In this document: positions 9,327 to 18,611 of the stretch, one piece after another
Numbering within the stretch: the first letter of the stretch is position 1
Layout: each line of letters begins with the position of its first letter
Assembly: GCA_016714895.1 (NCBI GenBank)
Contig: JADKBV010000002.1
Coordinates: 1 to 29,956 of the forward strand
Length of the DNA: 29,956 bases
Reading direction: 5' to 3'
Source of the DNA: Saprospiraceae bacterium
Lineage (GTDB): Bacteria > Bacteroidota > Bacteroidia > Chitinophagales > Saprospiraceae
The notes under the pieces: generated by a model
What the model was told of the DNA's origin: nothing
Databases searched by the model: none
Seen by the model: only the letters and a program-made list of their open reading frames with translations
Program-made: the position numbers and the translations under genes

Positions 9327-9782
9327 CCACTAAGGGCACTTAGACGTACTAAGAAAATCTACTTCGTGTTCCTGTGTGTTCTGAGTGGTTCAAATAATGG
9401 GGTGTATTTCTTTTTTACAACCACTAAGGACACTTAGATTCACTAAGTAATTTCACTTCATGTTCCTGCGTGTTCTGAGTGGTTCAAACAATGGGGTGTA
9501 TTACTTTTTTAACACCACTAAGGACACTTAGATTCACTTAGAAATTTTACTTCGTGTTCCTGTGTGTTCTGAGTGGTTCAAATAATGGGGTGTATTTCTT
9601 TTTTAAAACCACTAAGGACACTTAGGTTCACTAAGTAATTTCACTTCGTGTTCCTGTGTGTTCTGAGTGGTTCAAATAATGGGTGTATTTCTTTTTTAAA
9701 ACCACTAAGGACACTTAGGTTCACTAAGTAATTTCACTTTGTGTTGCTGTGTGTTCTGAGGTTAAAAAAATGGGGTGTATTA
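9327..9782. repeat. Five tandem 94-bp repeats, each an imperfect long hairpin
   Basis: Units start at 9327, 9421, 9515, 9609 and 9702 (spacings 94, 94, 94, 93), each opening CCACTAAGG(A/G)CACTTAG. In each unit the left arm AACCACTAAGGACACTTAGG (continuing TTCACTAAG) pairs with the right arm CTTCGTGTTCCTGTGTGTTC (continuing TGAGTGGTT). By hand, 22 of 29 positions pair as Watson-Crick and two more as G-U, with an eight-base loop. A GGGGTGTATTTCTTTTTT spacer separates units. Units differ by only a few substitutions. The same sequence recurs at 12262-12390, beyond the next gene. Confidence 0.9.
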
Positions 9783-10046
9783 CAGTTTTCCTACCACATT
9801 TTGAATTCTGGGATAAAAATGGTGCATTTTGATTTCCCTGCTGCTTTTAAGCAAGATATTATGGATTTTTGCGTTATGGAAAATATTTCGGGAGAAATGA
9901 TTAATAATCCGGCAGAATATTTTTACTTTTATATCTGAAATGGCATGAGTGATTGCACCCAAAAGATAGGAATATTTTATCATGTCATTTTTCTATTTTG
10001 GGCACGTGTTATTTTTTATGATATGTAACTTTTATAAACAGATAAT

Positions 10047-12205
10047 ATGAAGAAGAATTTTTATGGTTCAAAAATTATGAAATTTGTTTTAACGCAACTT
10101 TTGATTATTTTGTTATCCGTCAATTACAAGCTTTCTTTTTGTCAAGCTCAAAACCTCGAGGATTTATTTTCTATCGAAGGTTTATCAATCAATTCCAAGC
10201 ACTATAATTTTTTTGATGGAACTTTTAATACTTCTTTTTCTTATGTTAGAAAAGACTCTTTACATGGGCGCCCCGTATTGGTATATGCTGATCATCGTTA
10301 TAATTCCTTTATCTATCTTTCAGTAGAAGATGAAGAAGTGTTTTGAATTATAAATATTCTTCGACTAAAATTCAATTGTATGATTTTGGAGGAGAAGTAG
10401 GCGATTCTGTGTTATATCAAAGACAAAAATTTAGAGTTGTAAAAAAGGAGAATCAAACTTATAGTGACGGGCGCAACAGGTATAAGTTTGAGCTTACCTT
10501 ACATAATGTAAAAAGAACTATTGTTGAAGGAATAGGAGATGTAAACGGAGGGCTTATCGCAGCATGGAGTGACTTTGAAGGTGGACCTTCCTTTATTTGT
10601 GCTAAAGTCGGAGATACCTTACTACTTGAAGGAACCGAACCGGAACTTTGTGATGAATACGCTTGTGTAAGTCCAAAATTAGCATTCGAATTTGAGACCA
10701 ATGATCTTGATTTGCAAATTAAAAACACGAGTCTGTATACAGATTCGGTGGAATGGGATTTTGGAGATGGATATACTTCTGCTGATTTCAATCCCAATCA
10801 TACATATTTGAACCCGGGATGTTATTCTGTTACACTAAAATCTTTTGATAAATGTACAGGAAATCAGTTAGTCATTCAGGAAACAGCCAGCCTTTGTTTT
10901 AGACAAAATGTAAAAATAATCAATGAAGTGGAAGGAAATGCCGGTGCGTTGACAAGTAAAGGTAATTTATTACTTTTAACTTTAGACACGATTATACTCA
11001 GGTCAGAAGACAGGGGTCAGACATGGCAAGAAGTATTAATCATAAATCCTGCTGTAAAAAAACGGACCATTTTTGATATTAAATTGTGGGATGAAAAAAT
11101 TGGCATATTTTGTACGGCTGATGCAGGCACGTCATTAAAGCCTAATATATTTATTACAGAAGATGGTGGTAAGACATGGTCTCCTTCCGTTGAAGGATCA
11201 TATTATGTACGAAATTTAGTTACAGGTAAAAATGGTACACTTCTTCTTCCGGGAGGAGCATACAAAAAATATTATCACCTTACCAATGATTATGGAGAAA
11301 GCTGGGCGCAAATTGACTTACAAGATAATGCAAGGATACTCGATGTCAGTTTGATTTCCGGGGACACCATAATAGCACATGGGATACAGGGTTTGATAGA
11401 TTTAGGTAATTATATTCTATTAAAATCAGTAGATAAAGGAAAGACATTTTCATTTTTACATTTACAGCCAAAAATGAAAAACATTCACTTTGTTAACCCA
11501 ACTTTTGGGTATGGAATTGATATCGATAAAAACCTCTATACTTCTTCAGATGGAGGATTGTCCTGGATCAGAAAAGACCAAAAAATCGCACAAATTCAAC
11601 AAATCATAGATGATCAAACCATATTATATAGAGATGAATTTCAGGATGTAAAGTTGACTAAAGATGGATTTTTGACAAGTCATTATCTTAAATGTAATAA
11701 TGATAATTTTGTAAAGAGTTTTGCAGAAAATGACAGTACCCTATATGTAACCTACCGTCAGGATAATAAAAGTGAAATACACCAATACAAATTTTATGAT
11801 AATGTAACTTGTAATAATTATAATGACTATGATGGAGATGGTTTTACAATCGGGGAAGACTGTAATGATGACGACCCATTGATTCACCCAATGGCGAATG
11901 AAATTCCTAATAATGGTATAGATGAAAATTGTGATGGATCAGATATCATTACTTCTATTCAAAATCCTGAATCATCAATTGTAAATATTTATCCAAATCC
12001 TGCAACAGATTATTTATATATAGATAATAATATTAATATCAAATACTTTTACTCTTTATATAACTCCGTAGGAACTTTGATTATTTACCCACAGACTGAA
12101 AAGGAAATAAGTTTATCTCAAATAGCTTCAGGAGTATATTTTGTTAAAATTGAAAATGCGTCAACTGGTAACCAATTTTACAAAAAAATTATAGTACAAA
12201 AATAG
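10047..12205 (+). CDS. Large secreted PKD/BNR-repeat protein with MopE-like metal-binding motif and T9SS sorting domain, one frameshift
   Basis: One protein of about 719 residues, interrupted by a missing T at 10340-10344 (adding one T to the T run joins VEDEEVF to LNYKYSSTKIQL). The signal peptide is MKFVLTQLLIILLS onward; the ATG at 10077 may be the true start rather than 10047. Domains in order: an unassigned N-terminal region; a PKD domain (YTDSVEWDFGDGYTSADFNP, then HTYLNPGCYSVTL); and five BNR/sortilin-like Asp-box turns (SEDRGQTWQ, TEDGGKTWSP, TNDYGESWAQ, SVDKGKTFSF, SSDGGLSWIR). A MopE-type cluster follows (DYDGDGFTIGEDCNDDDPLI, then PNNGIDENCDGSD), and then a type A sorting domain (VNIYPNPATDYLYIDNN, ending KKIIVQK). 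It should be exported by the type IX system and anchored at the surface. The Asp-box propeller suggests binding or hydrolysis of glycans or proteins, but no catalytic residues are identified. Confidence 0.85.
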
Positions 12206-12261
12206 TAAATACTCCCGGCAATCAGAATTCTTTTAATGGCGCAAAAAGTCATTTTGATTTT

Positions 12262-12390
12262 AAACTTCGTGTTCCTACATGTTCTGAGTGGTTAAAATAA
12301 TGGGGCCTATTTCTTTTTACAACCACTAAGGGCACTTAGATTCACTAAGAAATTTTACTTCGTGTTCCTGCGTGTTCTGAGTGGTTCAAA
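12262..12390. repeat. One full and one partial copy of the 94-bp hairpin repeat
   Basis: The right arm (AACTTCGTGTTCCTACATGT, then TCTGAGTGG) at 12263-12292 is followed by a complete unit from 12323. This places the repeat on both sides of the 10047-12205 gene: five copies before, one and a part after. The flanking pattern suggests the gene moved or was duplicated together with the repeat, or that each intergenic gap collected it independently. Confidence 0.85.
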
Positions 12391-12423
12391 GTTCGAACAT
12401 TAAAATTTGCATCTGTAAGGTAT

Positions 12424-13404
12424 TTACCCAAACACCCGATCCTCGCCCAACATATCTTTGATATTTTCGATGTGTTTCAGTTGATTTTCAACAACAGATC
12501 CGTTTATTACAGCATTGCGTAATACATTTAAAACATGATTTTCATCTGTATAATACACTTTGGGGTACTCAGTTAAAATTTTATCCAAAACGTTAAACAC
12601 CCTGCTTTCATAAGCTACATACGTATGTCTTGGTACATAATCAATTTCTTTAATTTCACAATTACCATAAAAAACAATCACGGAAATAAATGGTATATTT
12701 GATATATGGGACAGATGTTTTTGCAGTTCTTTGATATGATTGGCGTTTTGGAGAATGGGATTATAAAACCTGTATTTCTCTTTTCCGTAATTCAAAACTT
12801 TCGTCCATTTATGTTGACTTGCGCTACCATAAATCCAACCACTAAAATCTTTTACTTCAAAAACGATGATTCCGACTTCTGTAACTGCTACCACATCCAA
12901 TTGCGAAAAATGATTTTTGTGTTCTTCAACAAAAAGATCATGAAATATTTTTTCTTCCGGAACGCCATAATGGAGCAGTTTTAAAACCAAATCCCTTTCA
13001 GAATATGTACCTCTTTCTGTAGTTGTAACTTTAGAAAGTAACATTAACAATAAAACAAAAAAATTGCTCAAGGATAAATTTGGAGAAAAAAATGACGAAG
13101 GATCTTCCGCAATACCATTGCCGATCGGTTTTACATGTTTGGAATGAACATAACCAGACCGGCCGTATTTTTCTATTTTATACCAATCCTCTATTTTGGA
13201 TAGTACATTTATTTTTTCCCCTTTTTTTAATGTAAAGAGCAAGGTATAATTTTTCCCCGGACCTCTTCTGACATTTAATGCTGTTATTGTTTTGTAATAC
13301 CTGGATTCAGATGAACCATCCTTTTTCCTAAACAGAAATAGAGATATCAGCAGGACAGCTGCTACAAAAAATAGTTGGATATTCCTGCTCTTCCATCTCA
13401 TCAT
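12424..13404 (-). CDS. SH3-NERD domain membrane protein
   Basis: The 326-residue protein has two hydrophobic segments (residues 10-25 and about 114-124) and two domains. Residues 40-92 are a bacterial SH3 domain (ALNVRRGPGKNYTLLFTLKK, then EDWYKIEKYGRSGYVHSKHV), typical of envelope proteins that bind peptidoglycan. Residues 132-250 are a NERD domain (GTYSERDLVLKLLHYGVPEE, then FSQLDVVAVTEVGIIVFEVK). It has the PD-(D/E)XK-like Asp170 and Glu183-x-Lys185, followed by KDFSGWIYG and NANHIKELQKHL. NERD proteins are predicted nucleases. By topology the SH3 domain would face the periplasm and the NERD domain the cytoplasm. Intact frame; its own candidate promoter lies 75 bases upstream. It lies downstream of the KAP NTPase gene, on the same strand. 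Confidence 0.85.
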   Translation of the reverse strand: MMRWKSRNIQLFFVAAVLLISLFLFRKKDGSSESRYYKTITALNVRRGPGKNYTLLFTLKKGEKINVLSKIEDWYKIEKYGRSGYVHSKHVKPIGNGIAEDPSSFFSPNLSLSNFFVLLLMLLSKVTTTERGTYSERDLVLKLLHYGVPEEKIFHDLFVEEHKNHFSQLDVVAVTEVGIIVFEVKDFSGWIYGSASQHKWTKVLNYGKEKYRFYNPILQNANHIKELQKHLSHISNIPFISVIVFYGNCEIKEIDYVPRHTYVAYESRVFNVLDKILTEYPKVYYTDENHVLNVLRNAVINGSVVENQLKHIENIKDMLGEDRVFG

Positions 13405-13478
13405 TACTATGATTTACAATCCTTCAATCCATTTCATACAGAAGTTCTTCTGAACCTCCTTCACACGCTAATCATGTA

Positions 13479-13486
13479 CAAAAGTA
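13479..13486 (-). promoter_or_regulatory. Candidate -7 box for the SH3-NERD gene
   Basis: Minus-strand TACTTTTG at 13486-13479 matches TAnnTTTG. A start about seven bases later leaves an untranslated leader of roughly 68 bases before the ATG at 13404. No clear -33 element was found, so this is tentative. Confidence 0.4.
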
Positions 13487-13731
13487 ATACAAGCCATTCA
13501 TAAATTCAGCAGAAACAAGTAAATATATTTGTTTTAAGTCAAATATTTTTTGGTTTGGATTGATGTGTGATTTGGTTGGGTTATGAAATAGGAAAGTGTG
13601 GAACGGAAGCGAATAATTAAGGCACAAGTTGCAAACTTTAGCCTTTAGTATATAAGTAAATATTATTTAAATGTTTTATCAAAATAATTTTTCAACTCCT
13701 TCATTGTATTATTAATTGAATGATTACCAAC
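13487..13731. other. Intergenic region between NERD and KAP genes, with a REP-like dyad
   Basis: No gene seen. GGCACAAGTTGCAAACTTTA followed by GCC (13621-13643) is a third copy of the dyad found at 5141-5235, here closed by GGC/GCC. The remainder is AT-rich and featureless. Confidence 0.5.
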
Positions 13732-16700
13732 TTAACTATCACGATTTAACAATCTAAACTCATATTTTTTAAATTCTTCTAGCATGTCCTTCATCCTATT
13801 TAAAATATTTATATCTTCTTCAGAAGCATTCCATTTAAACTTTGAATATATAAACTGTACAAACTTTTCATTTTCTAAAATACTCTTAAGCTGTTTTTTG
13901 GTTATTTTTTTATTTTGCTCAAGGAAAAGCAATGATTGAGGATACTTGTATACAATATCATAGGACTTTTCATCATCAAGAATACGGTTTATTTCCGATT
14001 TAAACCGATTAAAATAATTATTATTAAATTCATTTAATTTTCCGTAATCCTTTTTGTAAATTGAATCTAAAATTTGAAAAGGACTATACATCCTAAAAAA
14101 ATCAATTTCAAAGTACTTAGAATTTAAAACAGTCAAAAATAAATCATCTCCATATCGAATTAGTTGTAAAAATGTTTCTGGGATCTTACATTTAGAATCA
14201 TAATTATTATCATTTAAAAACTTAGCTATCCCATCAATCCATAATTTATTATCCAAAATATTTAATTTAAAAATTCTTTTATATGGCTCTCCATCTGACC
14301 TAATGTAAAATTTAATAATTGCAATAACAGGAATAGAATATTCAATTGAGTTCTCTAATTTATTTATTAAATTAGAAAAACTAGAACTTGTAAAATAAGT
14401 TTGAAACTTTTCATAATTATCATAATGAGAGTTTAAAATAAAAATTAACGTTACAAGACTATCTATTTCTCTTGATGTTAAATTCTTCATGGTAAATATC
14501 CGATTTACAAATGTTATTACCTCATCTACAAAAGAAGGTGATAGTACAATACTATTTACATAACAATACAAAACGAATTTATACAAATTTTCATAACAAG
14601 TAAATTTTGACTTCTGTCCTATTAAAGTTAAGTAATCAGTCTGATTGAGGTCATCTATTTGGAATTTAATTGAATCCTTATTCTTATAGTAGTAAAGTAT
14701 ATACAATAAAGTGTGTATACTTTTAAATTCAAATCTTATTAAATTTAAATTAGAGTTTCTATTTAAATAATCGTTGATTATTCTATAAACTTCTTCTAAA
14801 TTATAAAGATCATTATTCCATACAATTTCATTTAAATTCTTATCATCCAATTGCTTAAATATTCTTTCAATATTAGTAATTATAGTTTCATGCTTATTAA
14901 CTTTCTTTAATATTTCAATACATAATTGAACATTATTATTTGTTCTATTTAGGTTTTGTCCTGAAAAATACGAAATATCGATTACATCTTTACTTCCGAA
15001 TTTATATACCTCAGAATTTAATTGTTCTTTATATTTAAAAAATTTTTTTTCATCCCATATACTATCATAAAAAACACATAAATCATTAAAAATTGAATCT
15101 TCGGCAGGATAATACTTATCCAATATCATCCAAAAAGATTCAGGTGATTGTGTCATTAATGATTTAATTAAAACTGGCGTAGTTTTAATTGAACTATCCT
15201 TCGAATCCTCATTTTTAACATTTCGATCATATGGAAGTTTAATTAAATTCCTGTAATATTCCAATATTAGTAGTTCTGAGGATTTATTCTTATCTAATTT
15301 AAAAATAAAAATTGCCATGCCATCTTTATAGTTAGTATCTAGCATTGGATAATCTAATCTAAAACCATCTCCTTTCGACAATCTATCAATTAGTTCCATT
15401 TCAGATATATTTTTAATATACCTTTCCAAAATATATACAGCCAAAGTTTCAAATGAAAAAGGTGTTATATGTTTACTGGTTATAGAATAATAAAACCCAA
15501 ATTGATTTACAAATCTTTTCAACACTCTTGGTGATGGATAATATTTATTTGAATAATGAATTTTGAGAACTTCAATTATTTTTTCTACTAAAAAATCTTC
15601 TATGTTTATGAGTGAGCATTTTATAAATCTTCTTGCCATGTTAATCCAATTATTTGGCAATAATTTAGGCGAATTAATAACAAGTTGTATCGACTTATCT
15701 ATAAATGGCTCTTTATTATTAATAGAATAAATTAAAATATTAGAATCAGAATTATCACTCTCAGCAGCATCATTTTTCTCTTTAGGAACAATATTTTCTT
15801 TCTCTTCCCATGATTGCGAAAGGGCAGTCTTATCATATGGAAGTATTATCCACAAATTTTTTAAACCCAAATTTTGATTTGACAATCCTTCAGGATTCCT
15901 ATGTTGTAAAAATATCTGTAGATTGGACCAGATACTTTTAACGGAATCCTTTTCTAATCGATCTAGATTATCAATAACCAGTATTTTTTTTACGTTATCA
16001 GAAACTGATAAAATATTTATAAATGTATTTTCATATTCATTACTATCAATATCATTAACTTTATTTCCAAAAAAATAAGAAAATGCCTTTAAAGATTCTG
16101 ATCTGTTTTTAAGTATTTTTAAAAGTAAAAGTATAGCTTTCTCCCGAAACAATAATGCTATAAAAGGCAATGTGGTTAATAATAATGCTAAGGAAAAGAA
16201 TAAATCAAATTTATATGTCAAAAGCTCATTTGGTTTAAAGTAACATAATACCAAAGTCATTATCCCTAATGAAATTAAGTGTAAGAATTTTGAATCAAAA
16301 AATAAGCTAGTTAATATTAATAAATAGTAGAATATAATAAATAAGTTACTTGCCAGACTTAATTCATTAAAATTTGCATTTGTCAGTAACTCTGTACCAA
16401 GTGGAACAAATAATAAAGAAATTCCAATTATTATTGAAAAAAGTACATTATAATTAAACCCTTGTAATGAAAGTTCAATTTTATTAAGTTCATCATCTTT
16501 ATAGTTGTATTTCCTTTTTGCTTGTTCAAGTATTTTAAATAAAAAATTTCTTCTTAATGGATCTCCTTCATAAGCCCACGAATCGTAGTAAAAGTAATCT
16601 ATTTGAGATTCTTCTTTTAATTTTTTCTTTAGGGCATCTATCATAGTTGTTTTACCCGTACCCCATCCTCCTTCTATCCCAATAGTAACAGCATTCTCGT

Positions 16701-16836
16701 TTGTTTTAACTATTTGAATGATTGAATCTGAGATTGCGTTATATGCTTCATTTGTTTCAGTTTGATTATCTGGAATCTCAGAATTCTCAGGTAAAACTTT
16801 AAAGATTATCTCTTTTCCCATTTGATTTGCTTTCAT
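13732..16836 (-). CDS. KAP-family P-loop NTPase with transmembrane segments, putative defence protein
   Basis: The 1034-residue protein carries a Walker A motif (IGIEGGWGTGKTTM, residues 52-65) and a Walker B motif (ILVIDNLDRL, 285-294). About four hydrophobic segments lie between them (130-147, 162-180, 185-201, 210-230). This arrangement is characteristic of KAP NTPases, which carry membrane helices inserted in the NTPase fold. The segment YYPSPRVLKRFVNQFGFYYS (about 410-440) fits the sensor/lid region of KAP. The C-terminal 550 residues are helical, Asn/Ile/Lys-rich and unassigned. KAP proteins include the phage-exclusion protein PifA; the function of this one is inferred. The DNA is markedly AT-rich compared with neighbours and the frame is undamaged over 3.1 kb, both compatible with recent acquisition. 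The ATG at 16834-16836 or the one five codons later could be the start; both lie just 3' of the restriction-modification stub. Confidence 0.85.
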   Translation of the reverse strand: MKANQMGKEIIFKVLPENSEIPDNQTETNEAYNAISDSIIQIVKTNENAVTIGIEGGWGTGKTTMIDALKKKLKEESQIDYFYYDSWAYEGDPLRRNFLFKILEQAKRKYNYKDDELNKIELSLQGFNYNVLFSIIIGISLLFVPLGTELLTNANFNELSLASNLFIIFYYLLILTSLFFDSKFLHLISLGIMTLVLCYFKPNELLTYKFDLFFSLALLLTTLPFIALLFREKAILLLLKILKNRSESLKAFSYFFGNKVNDIDSNEYENTFINILSVSDNVKKILVIDNLDRLEKDSVKSIWSNLQIFLQHRNPEGLSNQNLGLKNLWIILPYDKTALSQSWEEKENIVPKEKNDAAESDNSDSNILIYSINNKEPFIDKSIQLVINSPKLLPNNWINMARRFIKCSLINIEDFLVEKIIEVLKIHYSNKYYPSPRVLKRFVNQFGFYYSITSKHITPFSFETLAVYILERYIKNISEMELIDRLSKGDGFRLDYPMLDTNYKDGMAIFIFKLDKNKSSELLILEYYRNLIKLPYDRNVKNEDSKDSSIKTTPVLIKSLMTQSPESFWMILDKYYPAEDSIFNDLCVFYDSIWDEKKFFKYKEQLNSEVYKFGSKDVIDISYFSGQNLNRTNNNVQLCIEILKKVNKHETIITNIERIFKQLDDKNLNEIVWNNDLYNLEEVYRIINDYLNRNSNLNLIRFEFKSIHTLLYILYYYKNKDSIKFQIDDLNQTDYLTLIGQKSKFTCYENLYKFVLYCYVNSIVLSPSFVDEVITFVNRIFTMKNLTSREIDSLVTLIFILNSHYDNYEKFQTYFTSSSFSNLINKLENSIEYSIPVIAIIKFYIRSDGEPYKRIFKLNILDNKLWIDGIAKFLNDNNYDSKCKIPETFLQLIRYGDDLFLTVLNSKYFEIDFFRMYSPFQILDSIYKKDYGKLNEFNNNYFNRFKSEINRILDDEKSYDIVYKYPQSLLFLEQNKKITKKQLKSILENEKFVQFIYSKFKWNASEEDINILNRMKDMLEEFKKYEFRLLNRDS

Positions 16837-16847
16837 AAGTTTTAAAT

Positions 16848-17012
16848 CTACTCCCCCTCCACGATCTTCCTCTCCTCTTCCGTCAATCCATACAGGTCGT
16901 AGACCATCCGGTCGATCTCCGCTTCTAAGGAAGTGGTGTCGGCATCCGTTTCAAAACATAAAGTTCTGAGTTTATGGAAAACCGCATAAAACGTTTTTTT
17001 GGGTGCAACCTT
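16848..17012 (-). pseudogene. C-terminal stub of an Eco57I-like restriction-modification methyltransferase
   Basis: Reading from about 17010 the frame gives KTFYAVFHKLRTLCFETD, then ADTTSLEAEIDRMVYDLYGL and TEEERKIVEGE and stop (TAG at 16848-16850). The 'IDRMVYDLYGLTEEEhxIVE' ending is the characteristic C-terminus of Eco57I/TaqI-like fused restriction-methyltransferases. Everything upstream of it is missing: the large hairpin repeat begins at 17013. The KAP gene starts 11 bases after this stop on the same strand, so the two were probably in one operon before the 5' part was lost. About 50 codons remain; there is no methyltransferase motif in the stub. Confidence 0.7.
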
Positions 17013-17550
17013 GCAGGGTCGACCTTTGCGGCCAACTTCGTCAGAATCACGGATTATATTGATTACACAGATTCCACGGATTTTTATGAGCAGTTTACAA
17101 AACCAGTTTTATAATTCTCCACCCGCGAGCAGTAGTTCGCGGTTCGTTCCTTATTTTGAGCCCTTACTGTTGGGCTCAAAATGGCGAGCAACGGTCAGTC
17201 ACCACCGAAGGAGGGGAACTTCGGTTTGTCGACCAATGCCAGTAGATTATAAACTCCTTTGGTTGTCGTGAACTCCAAAGTCTCCCCCGCCGGGGAGATT
17301 TAGAGGGGCCAGCAACGGTCAATGCGAAGCATTGAAAAAACTTTTATCTTACAAAACCCCGGAAGGTTCGACAAAACGCCTAAACCCTAAACTCTTAACC
17401 CTAAACAGACCTAATATCTTCTCAATTTTAAGAACTCAGGGCTAACGCCCCTTTCTAAAAGGACGATTTGATGAGTTGGTTCGTAAAACTTTCGGAATGA
17501 TAAGTTGGGGCGAAGCCGTCCACAAAACCCTGAAAAACCCGGTCTATCCA
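17013..17550. repeat. Large composite hairpin repeat, copy R1
   Basis: This copy begins GGGTCGACC and runs in order: GGATTATATTGATTAC; hairpin ATTTTGAGCCC/GGGCTCAAAAT (17153-17182); CCGAAG/CTTCGG (about 17207); TCTCCCC/GGGGAGA (17281-17298); CAATGCGAAGCATTG; the CCTAAACCCTAAAC tract; and GGGCTAACGCCCC. The rest resembles R2-R4 closely but the part after about 17460 (a TTGGTTCGTAAAACTTTCGG hairpin) differs from R2. No protein reading was credible. Confidence 0.85.
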
Positions 17551-17714
17551 TGCCAGAGGATCTTTTGTTGACAAAAGAATGGTTCTTTGGCAAGTCTGAG
17601 GCATTTATTTTTTATTGACATTCCAAATGCCGCCACAAGTTTTATATGTAAACATATATAAATTTTAAATCCATTTCCATTTCTGTTATGCCAGAATTTT
17701 CATAAACTGTGATG

Positions 17715-17746
17715 TTGATAATAAGGTTATAAATGTGGTATATTTG
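17715..17746 (+). promoter_or_regulatory. Candidate promoter upstream of the 42-bp array
   Basis: TATATTTG at 17739-17746 matches TAnnTTTG and has TTG at 17715-17717, 21 bases upstream. Another TACTTTTG is at 17780-17787. Either would drive transcription rightwards into the hairpin array starting near 17862. This is position-based inference; the region 17551-17861 otherwise holds no gene. Confidence 0.35.
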
Positions 17747-17861
17747 AACCGGAATTTAGCGTACTTCTTCACAATAATTTACTTTTGGTACGACTTAACA
17801 CTGGTGCATATAAGGTAATTTCTGCCTCAAAAAACACTTTTGAAAAAGGTATCTTCCGGAC

Positions 17862-18308
17862 TTCGGACACAAAAAAACACGTGTTTTTTCTTTAAAAATC
17901 GTCGGCGGACAGAAAAAATCACGTGTTTTTTCTTCAAAAAACGTCGGCGGGCACAAAAAAACACGTGTTTTTTCCTTAAAAATCGTCGGCGGACACAAAT
18001 AATCACGTGTTTTTTCTTCAAAAACGTCGGCGGGCACAAAAAAACACGTGTTTTTTCTTCAAAAAACGTCGGCGGGCACAAAAAAACACGTGTTTTTTCC
18101 TTAAAATCGTCGGCGGACACAAATAATCACGTGTTTTTTTTCTAAAAATCGTCGGCGGACACAAATAATCACGTGTTTTTTTTTCTAAAAATCGTCGGCG
18201 GACACAAATAATCACGTGTTTTTTTTCTAAAAATCGTCGGCGGACACAAATAATCACGTGTTTTTTTTCTAAAAATCGTCGGCGGGCTCAAAAATCACGT
18301 GTTTTTTT
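17862..18308. repeat. Eleven-copy 42-bp tandem array with palindromic CACGTG cores
   Basis: CACGTG occurs at 17878, 17920, 17962, 18004, 18045, 18087, 18128, 18170, 18213, 18255 and 18296, spacing 41-43. Most cores extend to the palindrome AAACACGTGTTT or beyond, each followed by a GTCGGCGG(A/G)CAC element. Two variants alternate irregularly: one with ATCGTCGGCGGACAC plus AAATAAT, one with ACGTCGGCGGGCAC plus AAAAAAA. Because 42 is divisible by three, several frames stay open on both strands; this is periodicity, not coding. Units are near-identical with no unique spacers, so it is not a CRISPR array. Confidence 0.9.
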
Positions 18309-18454
18309 CCGAAATTTTGGAAATAAAAGGGTCAAATCACCTTCGAAAAAAGGTTCAAACCTCAAAAGTTGCGGATTTAGGATGTTTATTTCCCAATAAT
18401 ACATCGGGATTATATCGATGCGGCGCAGGGAGGGTAAGGTATATCGAGGTTTTT

Positions 18455-18552
18455 GCTCCAAAATTCTCAACCCGCGAGCCGTGGTTTGCGGTTCCTTCCC
18501 TATTTTGAGCCCTTACTGTTGGGCTCAAAATGGCGAGCAACGGTCAGTCACT
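18455..18552. repeat. Partial copy of the composite repeat (hairpin A module only)
   Basis: CCCGCGAGCCGTGGTTTGCG leads into hairpin ATTTTGAGCCC/GGGCTCAAAAT at 18502-18531 and CGAGCAACGGTCAGTCAC, then ends at a 9-bp run (TTGGATTTG three times, about 18561-18588). It lacks everything downstream that the full copies have. Confidence 0.75.
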
Positions 18553-18611
18553 TGGAGTGTTGGATTTGTTGGATTTGTTGGATTTGTAAGAACTGAGTCG
18601 GGGCGTCGCAC

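Noticed and set aside
9741..9938. Short open frame beginning in the last 94-bp repeat
   Set aside because: It starts inside the repeat, has an antisense open frame over the same bases and no recognisable motif.
10459..10797. 112-codon minus-strand frame inside the PKD/BNR gene
   Set aside because: Shadow of the clearly coding plus-strand frame.
17795..18257. Long open frames on both strands through the 42-bp array (for example repeated KKKHVFFCARRRF)
   Set aside because: The unit length is a multiple of three, so lack of stops is a by-product of the repeat. Several frames are open simultaneously and no frame has a sensible start or a link to flanking sequence.
17862..18308. CRISPR array
   Set aside because: There are no unique spacers; the whole 42-bp unit is repeated with small changes, and no cas genes are present.
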